Of a stretch of 64,000 nucleotides of DNA, positions 11,401-23,500 are shown in pieces; within the stretch, counting starts at the first letter, position 1, and the number at the start of each line of letters is the position of its first letter. Below the pieces are notes generated by a model. The model made no database searches. It was not told the DNA's origin and saw only the letters and a list, made by a program, of their open reading frames with translations. The position numbers and the translations under genes were made by a program. Source of the stretch: Pithys albifrons albifrons (lineage: Eukaryota > Chordata > Aves > Passeriformes > Thamnophilidae); NCBI RefSeq assembly GCF_047495875.1, contig NC_092486.1:5035738-5099737 (forward strand), given 5' to 3'.

Positions 11401-11880
11401 TACTCCCCCTGAGCTGCACCCCGACCTGGTGCCCTGTGGCACGGCGTGAGCGTGCTCTGCCGTGGGAAGCAGTGACATTCTCCTGGTCCGTGGCTCCCAG
11501 CGGGGGGGTCTGGACAGTGAATCAGAGCTGAGCCACCAGCCGGCACCTCCCGGACTGCAGCTCCTCCGGGCGCCCACGCAGAGGGAGCAGCAGCAGCATC
11601 GGGAGCATCATCGGCGCGAGTACGAACAGCAGCTGGGGCTCATCCTGCATCCTCCTCCTCCGTGGAAAACCCGCATCTCCCAGTGACTGAGCACTGCCCC
11701 ATGCCCGGCGGGGTTACTGATTCACGCTACAGCCTGCGCCTCCCAAAAACAGCCGGCTGGAAACGCCGCGGAGCAGCTTCTGCACAACCAGGCAGCGGTG
11801 CTGCCCCTGCCGAGCCCTGCCCGCCCCCTGCCAGGCGCCCCCGGGCACCACACTGTGCAGCACTCGGGGGTTGGCCCTGG
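11401..11880. promoter_or_regulatory. Orphan CpG island
   Basis: By hand count about 33 CpG dinucleotides occur in these 480 bp, with GC content near 60%. That gives an observed/expected ratio of roughly 0.7, above the conventional 0.6 cutoff, and much higher than in surrounding DNA. The island lies about 4.5 kb downstream of TCIM and is not tied to any recognised exon. An open frame of 74 codons at 11462-11686 begins in it and is rich in Gln, Arg and His, but it matches no family I know. Such islands often mark promoters of non-coding RNAs or distal regulatory elements, which here is inference. Confidence 0.5.
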
Positions 11881-13163
11881 GGAAGAAATTCCCTGTGGTA
11901 TCCAGCAGCTCTGCGAAAGCTGCTGCTGTCCCACATCACTGGAAAACAATTCAATTTTTAAAACGTTCATGCGCAAAAAAAGTGGATTTCCATTGTCTTT
12001 GCAAAGAAAAGGTGCTTTAATCCCTCGAGGAATTAGGCAAAATCTGGCACACAAACACCTCAAAACACCTGACACAGCTCCAGGTACTGTCTCCACTGGC
12101 TGCTGTTTCTGCTTGGACCATCATGGGAAGCGAAGGGAAAACTGTCAAATTGTACTTCCCAGACTGGCCATATTCCAGCTGGGTTCTGTTTGAAATTCAC
12201 CTGCCATCCCAAATGCTGAAAAAATTCCAATCCAGACATGTTTTTTCTCGCCTTCTCTCTGAATGGTAAAGTACAAGACACCGTTTATCATTTACAAATG
12301 GGCTTGGGAGCCGTCAGACCTTTTTCCTTCACCAGGAAAAGACTTTCTGGGAGGCTCCGATTTGCACCCTTGCCCAGTGCCATTTTCTGAGCCCTTTTGC
12401 AGGATGCCAGCACAGGGCTGGCAGAGAGGACAAGGACAAACCAACAATTCAAAGGCAAATTGAAACCTTGAGCAGAGTGCAGTCCATGGAAAAAATCCAG
12501 ACGACTCAAAGGATTTTGTACAGAAATAAAAAACCCTTGAATATATTCTACAGAAGGTACTGCCAGACACAAGATGGTTTTATCCTGATTCAAACAATAA
12601 ACTTCCTCCTAAACACTGAGTGTTTTAGCTGCAATAAAGTATGCAAAAGTGCGTTATGAAGGTGGAGAGACATTTATCAAAGTCAAGGGCCTGTTTTTCC
12701 CTGGCTACCTGGCCAAAACAGTAAAATAGACTCTTTTTTTTTTTCTTTTTTTGGCAAGTGACTAAAGGGTTTTTGCCTTCTGAGGTTAAACATCCGCAAG
12801 TGAGAGTGGAAGGCTCTGTGTTACCCTGAAGCAGCTGCCCCAGTCATTGCAGACAAACCCGAGAGCCACCTGAGCAATTAATACTCAAATTGGGACAATT
12901 TTCACAGCTGTTTTTCCATCTGCCTGCAAGAACTGATATACATGCACGTCCTGGCCATTAAAGATAAGTCTTTTACATTTATTTCCCCCCTATATTTTCC
13001 TTACAGCAATTCCTACCAGTCACATATTCAGCCAAATGACATCCCCTACAAACCCACGTGTGTGATGAAGAGGAGCAGACGTGCAGGGGGGTGAAGCTCC
13101 AGGCCAGCTGCACTGCAGATACAGGAGCCAGAATGGTGTAGCATGGACAGGGAGGTGCAGGAG

Positions 13164-13191
13164 GGGCCAGGGGTACAGAAGGGTCAGGGGT
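13164..13191 (+). other. Canonical G-quadruplex motif
   Basis: Four G-tracts (GGGG, GGGG, GGG, GGGG) are separated by loops of 3, 7 and 3 bases, satisfying the standard G3+N1-7 rule on the + strand. The motif sits in an imperfect 19-bp double repeat at about 13164-13200. Folding and function are untested. Confidence 0.6.
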
Positions 13192-16100
13192 GTGGAAGGG
13201 TTATTCTGTCTCCAAGAGGCCACACCTGCAGCCAGGCTTGGCGTGGGCAAACACCTCTCAGAACTCACACAGGATGGCAGCTGGGCTTGCTGGCCACTGG
13301 TCACTGAGAGGGAACAACCAGTGCCTCTGATTTTTAGGCAGGCATGAGCAGGTGGATGGCTTTGGAGGGCTCAGGGGAGGCTCAAGGGGCTCCTTCTTCC
13401 CACACCGTGGGTGGGAGCCTAAGGATCCAAAGCTCTGCAGCACGAAGGATGCAGAGGGCAAACCGTGCCCTCTGCTCTTCTGAGGCTGTTCTGAAGAGCT
13501 GCCCAAGGGGCTGCATGAGGGTCTTTGCAGCTGGGAGCCCCTGGGTTTGCAGCAATCCATCCCTGCCTGTGCCCTCTCAGACCAAGCCCCAGCAAACCCT
13601 CCTGGTGCTCTGCCAGGCACATCCCCTCGCTCCCAGGAGTGCTTGTGACACAAACCCTCACACGCTTGATTGCAGGGCTTACAGCTTGCCATAAGTAAAT
13701 AAATTAGGTATAATTTAATATTTGATTGTAAGATTTACTGTTCTCTTTACAGCTTCTCAGGTGGATGCCCAGTAATTGAGGGAAATGAAGAGCCCCATTA
13801 ATTCCTGGCAGTGTGGAGGGGAAACCTTTCACCCCCTCCAGCCTGAGCCCAGTCCCGGGAGGGATGAGGAAGATCCTCCTGGATTTAGGGGGACAGTTAT
13901 TGCTCTTTGCCTGTACTTGATGCTCAGGGCCACACCCCCCTGGCTCATGATGGGGCGGGGCAGAGCAGAGTTCAGAGTCTCCTCACAGAACCCAGTTGGT
14001 TTGGCACAAAACCCAGTGATGACCTGAGGTTGCTGTTACTCAGTGAAATTCAGCTTTGCTGCAACATTGAGACCCTTTAATTTTGAATAATGTAACCTAT
14101 TTTTTATAAGATATGAAATTTCAATCAGCACTGGAACTTGAAGCAGTGTTCCAATATTCTACCAGCTTCCCAGGGCTGGATTGCATCCCAGACCTGCAAA
14201 GGGTGCAGGTTGGGGCTCACCTCCCTTCTGCTTTCAGCTACACAGAGGAGGTTTTCTTTATTGTAACACTACAAAATTAGACTTTTGGTGTGCTATTTTA
14301 GATCAAGTGCTCCTCAAAGTTCTTTAATTACATTAAACTCTGCTGCAACACTATTCTCTGCAATCTGTTGTGTAAGTTTGCATGTTTGGGTCCTTCTCTA
14401 GGATGGGTTCAAACACAACCTGATTCCTCTAAGTCCTGTCCTGTGGGAATTAAATTTCCCGTGTGTTCTCTTCCCACACAGCTGCAGATAGAAGGCTGCA
14501 GGTGCCAGGGGAAAGTTAATAAAAGAATTCCATTTTGTACTTGTTTCTCCAGGGTTTGGCTGGTTCAAGTAGAGTCCTAAATGCTGTCCCTTGTCACTTT
14601 ATGCCAATTCTTAATTTAACCTTGAGTAGTTGCAGGGATCTTTCTCAGAAACATCTCACTTCAATCAACCAAACAAGCCTTCTTGGAAGGTAATGCCCTT
14701 ACTCTGCTGCTGACTGAGCTTTGACCAAGCAAACCCAAATTATCTTCAGCTGAGGAAAACACCACTGAGTGTGGCCTGGCCTGGCCTTACCCTCACACAC
14801 CCCTCGCACAGACAAATCCTATTCACCTGAGCAGGATTTCAGGTTAAACATCAGCCAAGTGCTGGGAGCTGCAGACCACGGAAGTGTCTGGCCAGCAGTT
14901 CCACATTTCAACAGCAATTGTATAATTTTTCCTTTATTTAGTAAAGCAGGAGGATTGGGCAGGAGCTTTCAGCCCACCCCTGGTGGCTCTGGGCACACAC
15001 CAAGAGCCAAGCTGGGTCTCTCAGACCCTGGGACCTCCACACCCACACTGCACATGTTTTCTCTCTCAATTATTTTCCAAGCTGCTGTAAACACAACCAA
15101 ATCAGGCAGCAAATTAAATCTCTCCCCCTGTATGAGAGGCATTTAAAACGGGAAATGATTTGCAAGTGAATAGTGTGTTACGTAGGTGTCCACGTCCCCT
15201 ACAGCAAACTTAGATCACGGAAAGGTCCCACAGCCAGCCCTCAGAGGAAATAATGTGCCTCTGCTAGATCACTTCATGGGGGCCTGACCTTCCCTTGATA
15301 CGTAAAGACTGATTTAGGGATAAATCTTGCTTTGAAAACTAATTAACATTTCCCTCTGAATTCGCACAAGGGCTCAGCAGGACCAGGTGTCACTTGTGTG
15401 CCACACCTGCATGTCTGTCCTGAGAGCCAGGACTGGTTGTCTGAGTGTTCCCCACTTCCTTCCTGTTAAGCAGTTTTATCTTTTATTTATTTTACTTTAC
15501 TTATATATATACATGCATACAGTTAATTTTTTTGTTTAATTTAATTTTTTCTAACAAAACCGAGGTGGAATCAGCACTTTGGCAGCTCATGGAGCTGCCG
15601 CCCTCCTGTGGTTGGAGAACTGCTCGACCTGGAGCAAAACCAGCTTCAAAATCTGATGGAACATCAGAGTCACCAAACCCCAAACTTATGATGTCGCCTT
15701 TGGTCTGTTGGGCTCAGCAGTGAGAAAGCAAATGGTCCACCATTAATCACAAGTACCCTCATTAAAACCATATCTGCTGGTAGCACTGATGATTTCCAAA
15801 TTACTTTGTGCCAGGTAACACCAGAGTGGGGTGAGCATGACCAGCCTGGACAGTAACTCCCTAAATGCTCCCAGTAACTCCCACCACAGGCTGTCGGGTC
15901 TGTAAAGTTCATCCATGCCAAAAGGTTCCCAGGACAGAAGGTTTGGGAGAAATGCTTCACCCCAGTGACTCACCAGCCTCCACCTCATGTTCCAGGTTTC
16001 CCACATGTACTATGGCAACAGCAAAGGCAACACATTTTTGTGGGGTGTTTCACACAAAAATCCCCCTTGGCTGAAGCAACTCCAGGGGCTGAGGAGACTC

Positions 16101-16441
16101 AGCATGCCATGGAAAGAGCATCATTGTCAGAGCCCAGCGATGGGCAGAGCCCACCCAGTTCCCTGCATGGGCCCTGGAGCAATTGTGGCCACGCCAGGCA
16201 TTGTGCAAAGAAGCCAGAGAGGTGCAGGTGCCTCACCCAGAACATCAAGCCAAGGGCACGGTGCTGGTGACGCAGATCTTGGCTGTAGAACAGGAATTAC
16301 AGGGGAAGGGCAGAGGGAAGACTGAGTGACATCAGTGCCAGGGCAGGAGGGGGCTGGGAGGCCGTGGTGGGAGCCCAACATCACCTGCACCTGCTTCACG
16401 CCAGGACCCTGCAATCGTTGCACCAGCATCTGGGGAGCAAA

Positions 16442-16822
16442 ACGTGTGTCACAGAACACGTATGTCACAGAACACGTATGTCACAGAACACGAATGTCAC
16501 ACAACACGTATGTCACAGAACACGTATGTCGCAGAACATGTATGTCACAGAACACGTATGTCGCAGAACATGTATGTCACAGAACACGTATGTCACAGAA
16601 CACGTATGTCACAGAACACGTATGTCGCAGAACACGTATGTTGCAGAACATGTATGTCACAGAACACGCGTGTCACGGAACACGCGTGCCACGGAACACG
16701 TATGTCACAGAACACGCGTGTCACAGAACACGTATGTCACAGACCACGTATGTCACAGAACATGTATGTCACAGATCCTGTATGTCACAAAATCCGGGTG
16801 TTACAGAACTCATGTCACAGAC
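16442..16822. repeat. 16-bp minisatellite, about 23-24 copies
   Basis: The consensus unit is ACGTATGTCACAGAAC, repeated head to tail over about 380 bp with decay at the right end. Variants are mainly CpG-to-TpG (ACATGTATG), TCACAG to TCGCAG, and TATG to CGTG. Because 16 leaves remainder one on division by three, each + strand frame cycles through all three phases. As the unit has no stop in any phase, three frames (about 160-172 codons each, within 16326-16926) stay open with a 16-residue period containing H-V-C-H-R-T. This explains the long overlapping ORFs without any coding gene. It is not a CRISPR array, since there are no spacers. Confidence 0.95.
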
Positions 16823-19800
16823 TCAACTCCTGCATCTCACGTAAAAGCCAAAAAATTCTGTCCAGAAATGCAGTGACTGATGAGAGCACTGATGCAAGTG
16901 GGTTGTTTTGTGTATTGAGACTGTAAAAAAAACCAAACATAAGAAACTGGTAAATCACTCAATATCCCAGCACAGGGGTTCTCTCTCTGCATTCCTGAGG
17001 AATGTCCAGAGCTGGCATTCCAACAACGAGCTGCTTGTCATCAATGCCCACACTGCCAGGAGCAAAATCCCACCACCACTGCCCCAAAAATGTGCATGTT
17101 TGTGAGTGCTACAAACTGCAGGGGACTTGCTCTGCACCAACAAACCCCTGTGCAGATTCAGAATTAAAAGCACCCTTGATTCACTTAAAGGGACATGTCA
17201 AAGCCTCCCTTGATTGTGATAAATCCCATTCCTTCATCTGTGAAGGTGACATTTCAGGCAAATAATCCCAAGAAATTGAGTGGAACAAGGAAGAGTTTCC
17301 TGTTTTGACAAAGCCCAGCATGGAGCAGCCGCCTGCAGGGCTGGTGCTCAGGTTTTTTGGGTCCTTATTGTTCCCAGGCAGGCAGATGGAATTCGTCACA
17401 AGAAGCTAATCAGGGACACTGAGACCTAGTTGCATTTACAGGGATAAAATCTCAGTTTGAGGCATCATTAGAAACCTGCCTCTCACAAGGATACTAACTG
17501 TGAAGTCACAGACCATTTGCCAGGCAAACCATTCCACTGGAGCCTGGCAAAATGACCAGGAGGAGAGCAGAGGGAGTCATGCACAGGGGTCATTAACCCG
17601 GGGCTGTCCCTTCTGTCTGAGCAAAGAGGAGTCTCACCACTCCAGCAGTCAGAGGAGTGTGGGATGTGGGAGAGGGACAACAAGAGCAATCAAGTAACTT
17701 GGCCTTTAAACCATCCAACCTGTGCCCCTCTGGGGCAGACACTTCCCCCAGCTCCTGCAGTTTGGAGGTCAGTTTGAGAATCTCATTTCTTCCCTAGAGA
17801 GGGGACAAAGCCCTGTGAGCCTCCAGGATCCCCCACAAACACCCAACAACATCAACAGCCAAAAAACAGCTTGCAATTCAGCCTGGGCACACCCTTCTTC
17901 TGCCTCTGCCTCTGTGCCAACACTGCTCTGGTGGGATATGTACTGAGAGCCCCACTACCCTCCCAACAGGAGGAGCAGAGATGCCCCCACCCTGCGGGGC
18001 ATCAGGGGCTGCCAGCCCAGCACCCGGCCGCCTTCAGGGAGCCTTTTTTGAGCTCTGGTAGGTGGAATTGCAAACAGGAAAGTGCTGAGCCAGCTGGGAA
18101 CAAGCTGTTCGCCTGCCCCTGGGTCTCTCTCTCCCAGCAATATTTTAATTCCAGCTCGAACTGCCAAGAAAAGGAGCTCCTTAATCAGCAAAGCCGGGAG
18201 GAAGGGCAGCTCCCGTTCCCACCCATCGCGGCACGGCGTCCCTGTGGCCGCACTAGCCCTGACCAACTCCCTTCCTTCCCCTGCAGCTGCCGTGCCCGTG
18301 GCCATGCCTGTGCCAGCCATGAAAAATCCCTTTCCCTGTCCTCCTGAGGGCCAGCACACACTGAATCTGCCAGGTCCTTTTCTCCCCAGAAAGAGGGACT
18401 GCTCTGGAGAAGCAGCAAACATTCCATGAGAGCTGTAAATTCCCCTGGTTTATGTTCTTCCAGAAAACTGAGCCTTCGTAGTTTATCAAACCCAGCCTGT
18501 TCCACAGAGAGGGGAAACAATATCCCCCAATTGTGCTTTGCCATTTCTCTGATGTTTCCTTCATCCCTGATGCAGCACCCAGCAAATTCTGCCTTGTACC
18601 AAAAGCCATTTCTGTCAAATTAAGTTAAAAGGAAGTGGTGGAAAACTAAAAGCTCTGCATCTAATCCTGCCACCTGGAAAATCAGCAGAGAAATATAATT
18701 TTGTAGTCTTTCAAATTAAATCAGATTCTGGGCCCTCTGCTGATGAGTTAATCCAATGCTGAGTGGAATAGCTCTGCTCAGCCATGACTAGGTTTAGGCA
18801 TATTCAATTCATGGCAAAGCAGTTCCAGTTCAGAGAAGCCGCTTTTAATTGTACCCTCACCCTGGTTCTTTTAATTTTATCATTTGCCTCGGCCTACTCC
18901 ATTAAGGAGCTCTCAGCAGGAGGTGGCCAGTAATGGCAGAGCTGCCAAGGACCTGCAGGTGGGTCACACTGTCTGTCTGTGCTTTGGGTGGTCTTTCCCC
19001 TCCCTGGAGTCTGTGGCTCCCACCACCTCAGCTGTGCCCACCGTGGATCTGGCATTGATGGGCTCCCACCCGCCCAGGCCAGGGATCAGAGCTGCTCCCT
19101 GGCACTGCTCAGGGTCCTCACTCATGCTGAGGACACGTGAATGTCCCTGCAGTGTTTGCTGGACTCTCTGGTGGCCACATTGAAACCCCTCCCAGCTGCT
19201 GCTCCCCAGTGCCCACCATGCCCAGGAGCAGTCGCTCCATTTGATGTTTTGACTTGCACATGATTTTGTGTCTCTTTATCTTCCTTTCAGTGTATCAAGT
19301 GAAACTACAAGTCTCTCTGTACTTCACTTTATTCTATTTTTGCCCCCATTGCTTTTCACATGCAAAGTCCAGAATGTCCCATCTGATCTTTCCTGGTTTT
19401 CCTGTGAGTCTTCTGGGAAAGCTTAGACCAGTTGCATGAGAAGCAGCAAAAATGATTGAAAGTGTGAAGGTGCTGAGCAGACACCCAGGGCTCCCCCTCC
19501 CTGAGCCTCAGTCTCTGAAGCTGAAGCAGTTTGGGAAGCTCCTGGATGAGTCCATCCCTGTGGCACTTGGCTCTGGGATCCAGTGACCGAACTGTCCTGG
19601 CTGCTCCTCCCAGCGGTGACAGTGTCACCAGCACTCACCTCCTCTTTTTCAGCCCCCCTTTGCATATTCCCTTATAACAGAACAAAAAGGGGAAATATCT
19701 GCAATTCTCTCCCTTTAGTGTGAGCCCGAGTGCTCTCCAGTGAACTGTTGCTGTTTCCTGATGGAATTACGGACTGGAATTCAGTAATTATGGGCTGGAT

Positions 19801-20540
19801 TCATCACTCCTTGATTCTCTTTCTCTGCAGAGAAGTAACAGCACTGGCTGAAGAAAACTCACCTGAGGCTGCTGAGATTTCTGTCGGAGTCTTTTCAAGT
19901 TTTAGATATAACAAATTCAAGGATCATGAAATGTTTCTCTTCTTTTCCTGGCCTGGGAAGCAGCAGGGCTGCCCCGTCCCACCGGGCTCTGGCACTGCTG
20001 ACCTCTGCAGGCAGCGAGGCGAGGCTGCAAAGGTGACATCAGTGACAACAGATGTTTTTACTGAAAGACATAAATGAGCTAATTTCTTCAGATAAAAAGC
20101 CCCAAACAAACAAACAAAGGTAAACATGAACGAGGTCGTTTGTTCTGAGAAGCTCTGCTGGTATCAAAAGAAATGATCTTACACAATATGGTGTTTTGGT
20201 TTGGTTTCTCTCTTGTTTTCCTAATTTACAACGTGTTTTAACATCTCTGCAAAATACCCCTCAGGCTGCCAATGGCAACAGGACCCAGAGTGGTGATTTA
20301 ACGTGAGAGAATATGTTCTTTTCCACCATTTTTCCACACTCTCCTCTTTCTGCTGAGATGTCATTAAACCACTTAAAAGCAAGTCCAGAGGCTGGATCTC
20401 CATCCTGTCCCTCCACTGGTGGTTGATGCTTCCATCCAGCAGCATCTGCCTCTTCCCTACTGATGACACATGGTTGCTCACAGAGATCTGGTCCCTCCTG
20501 GGTGCCTGGCTGTGAGTGATCCCAGGAGCCAGGCCTGCAG

Positions 20541-20580
20541 AGAGGAGGAGGAGGAGGAGGAGGAGGAGGAGGAGGAGGAA
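20541..20580. repeat. (GGA)n microsatellite, about 13 copies
   Basis: An uninterrupted GGA/GAG trinucleotide run of about 39 bp. On the - strand it reads as poly-leucine or poly-proline in two overlapping open frames, including one that looks superficially like a signal peptide (20221-20655). The microsatellite accounts for that resemblance. Confidence 0.95.
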
Positions 20581-23500
20581 GGGAAGCATTGCCCTGGGAC
20601 AGAGCACAAGCCCTGTGGTCACTTGAAGAGATTTTGCTTTTGAGAGCAGTGCCATTCACTGAGTGTGTCAGCAAGGACACAGCAGTAGCACCTGAGTGGA
20701 CACTCTCTGCTACTCCAGAGGTGTGTCATCCATCATCATAATGAGTCTAAAGCAAAGGTTGTGAAGAAGGCAGCAATAATTCCTGCCAACCAGCACAGCC
20801 ATACAGGCACAAGGGATTGGAGCAGCTGGGCCCCAAAGGATCCCTGCAGAAGGGGAAGGAGAGGCTGAAAGGTGCCCCTTTGACCCAATTTTGGCTCTTC
20901 TCCATGTGCAGGGAAGGCAGTTTGCACTGCTGCTCCTCCTGCAATCCCAACAGCTGCTCCAGAAGATGGTGAATTTATCACTCCTCTTCGGGAAGTGGAG
21001 ATGGATTGTCTGTGGAGCTGCAGAATTTCCCCAGACCTGAGATGAAATCAAATCTCCTGGAATTGTTTCACTCCCCATAACCAGGGCTATCTAGAAAAGG
21101 CAGGTCCTCAGGAGTGCAGCTTCACCTGCAATCATCTGGTGCAGCAGTTTGATTTGTTTCCTTTAAAGAGACTGGAGGGGACAGTAAGAGGCCATTTCCA
21201 GGATCCAGAGGAGATGGCCAGATTTGATCTCTCTCCACGGCCTTGTATGTAATTACTGGGAGGAGGGAAGGAGACAATACCTGGGCAAAGACTCAGAGAG
21301 GTTGCAAAAAGCACAGACAGGGAGAGGAGGAACAATCAGTTCCTCCAACAGGCACAGCAGGAGGGTCAGCTCCAACCACGGACTGTGTTTTCTCCATCCC
21401 TGTCCCATCCCTCAGGCAGAGGGCTGGGCACTGGGCAGCATGGGGGCACAGGCTGCTCCTGGCAATATCAAGCTCCACAGCTCTGTGTTTTGAGAGCCCA
21501 GCTCCTCAGCACTGCCACTTGGAGAGAATTTCTTACGTGTCATCTGGTTTTACTGCTCTTCTATTTCGTTTGCTACCTCACCTTAATCATTTTTTAATAC
21601 TAATTCATTTTGCATTTCTCTCTCTTCATCTGTTCCTTTTATTTTATTTTTTCAATAAAGTAAGTAATTTAGTGGCCCTAATCCCAAGCCTCCTATTTAG
21701 AGCATGGATGTGGAGGCTGCAGAAAGAAGTCCCAGTTTAAATCTGTCAATCAACCAAAATTTAATCTATCATCTTCTTTATATCTAAAACTGCTCTATGG
21801 GAAACAAGCCATGACTGGGATTCAGTTTAACTTTGAAACATTTCACCTCTACAGCTTTCTAGTGCTTTTCCTATGCACGGGCTATTAGAAACTGACAGAA
21901 TTATACAGATCCTGGACAGCACAAAGTCACAACATTTCAGGTCCAGAGGTGGCTACAGAGGCTTTGAAGAGCCTGAGGCCACATCCCCAGAGCCATCACT
22001 GTGGTACAGGCCCTGCAGCAGCTGCAGAGCTTTTCTACTATTTTCTCATTTCTAGACCTCTAAATAAAGTCAAGGGAATTAAAGGCACTTTAAATAACTG
22101 ATTCTCTTTGTTACCTTCCCTGCCCTCTGCCAGACAGCCCATGGACTTACTGGAGGCTGTTGCTTCAGGGCTGAAGCACAACCCCAGGCACACATCCTGG
22201 TTTATGTTTTCCATTCAGTTTGGTTTATATGTTTTCCATTTTACTGGGATCAGGATCTGTACAAACAAACCCTCCCTCCTTCTTCCACAGGTGGGCTCAG
22301 AGGCTGGGGAGAAGCTCATGGTGTGAGGACCAACCAGAGCCCTGACACATCCAGTACTGAATGACTGTGGTCCCCGTGAGACGAGTTGTGTAATGGAGAT
22401 GTTATTCTTCATCAATAATTAAGGAATTTTCATCAAAATTTCACCAGCAGCTGGATGCTGAGCTGGTGTCTGAGGGGTCCCTGCCACCTCCAAAGCTGCA
22501 GCAGAGCAGCACAGGGCACAGACTCAAGGGCACTGCCAGTCCCAGTGCCCCATGGCCAGAGAACTGGGGATGTCTGTCACACACCTCTGTTTGTCTGGGT
22601 GTATCTCAGTGTAAATCTGCAACACTGAGCTAAGCCCCTGCTCCTCTAGAAAGTTCTCATGGTCTCTTTGCTTATTTTAGTCTCATCCATCCCTGCTGGC
22701 TCTGCAGGAAAAGCTCAGAACTGGGTCTGTGGAAGCCCAGAGAAATCACTGCCCTCTTCTGCCCTGAGCTGGAACGTCCCAAAGCTGTTCCAGTCAATAC
22801 ACTCTGGGCAGCAGCAAAGGGCCTGACAGCTGAGCACAGCAGCCGTTTAGCAGATGATCACATCTTATTCTGGCCCTTATTTCATCCTGCAGCAATTAGC
22901 CAGGAGAAAGGGCTTCATCACACCATCATTTCAGCCTCATGTTCCAGCATGTTTAGGGAGGCAGAACTTAGAGGTACCTTCTGGATCCTGAATAAAACCA
23001 CCATCAGTGTCTGCTAGCCCTCATCAGAGTTTTCACAACCACAGCATGAGGGAAAAGCTCCTCAGCCCTGCTGGGTTTAGCCACCTTGGAAGATGATTTT
23101 TGGCAAATCTGAGACAATCCTGTGAGTGCTGTGAGGAGGCAGCTGTGCCCTTAGCAGGACAGTGCAGCCACCCCAGCCTGGGATGAGCACCCCACCAGCA
23201 CTCAGACATTTATTGAATGTTAAGTCCTTCCCTTTGCTCCACCTAGAAATAAAAACATAAATTGGATGTCCATGTCCTAGTTTTTTGAATAATACCTTCC
23301 CCATAAATATCTTCTCAGTAGTCCCAAGCCCAGTGCTAATAAAAGTGCTCTTTATGGTTATTGGACAAGTGAGATGACTGGACTGAACAATTACCTTCAA
23401 ATACCAGCTCAGAACTGTCTGGGAGTGGAAATCAGTTTCTTCCGTCCCAGGTACAAATCCATAATGAGGATTTATTTCAGAGGATGTGGGAATGAGGTAA

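Larger units (their letters stand above)
7831..16440. other. Intergenic DNA between TCIM and ZMAT4, left part
   Basis: No coding exon or RNA gene was recognised. The longest frame (9583-10296, 237 codons) has no recognisable domain and runs across a CpG-dense patch with proline- and arginine-rich composition. Separate entries cover the CpG patch at 10031-10116, the CpG island at 11401-11880 and the G-quadruplex motif at 13164-13191. An AT-rich stretch at about 13690-14350 and a T-run at 12735-12752 are the other obvious compositional features. Confidence 0.55.

Noticed and set aside
16442..16822. Possible CRISPR array
   Set aside because: The repeats are contiguous with no unique spacers, and the window is vertebrate DNA.
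16326..16926. Three overlapping 160-172 codon ORFs with histidine- and cysteine-containing repeats
   Set aside because: All three are produced by one 16-bp minisatellite read in different phases. The Cys/His spacing does not form a zinc finger and there is no splice or start context.
20221..20655. - strand ORF with a poly-leucine signal-peptide-like segment
   Set aside because: The leucine run is the GGA microsatellite read on the other strand. Flanking residues show no known protein.
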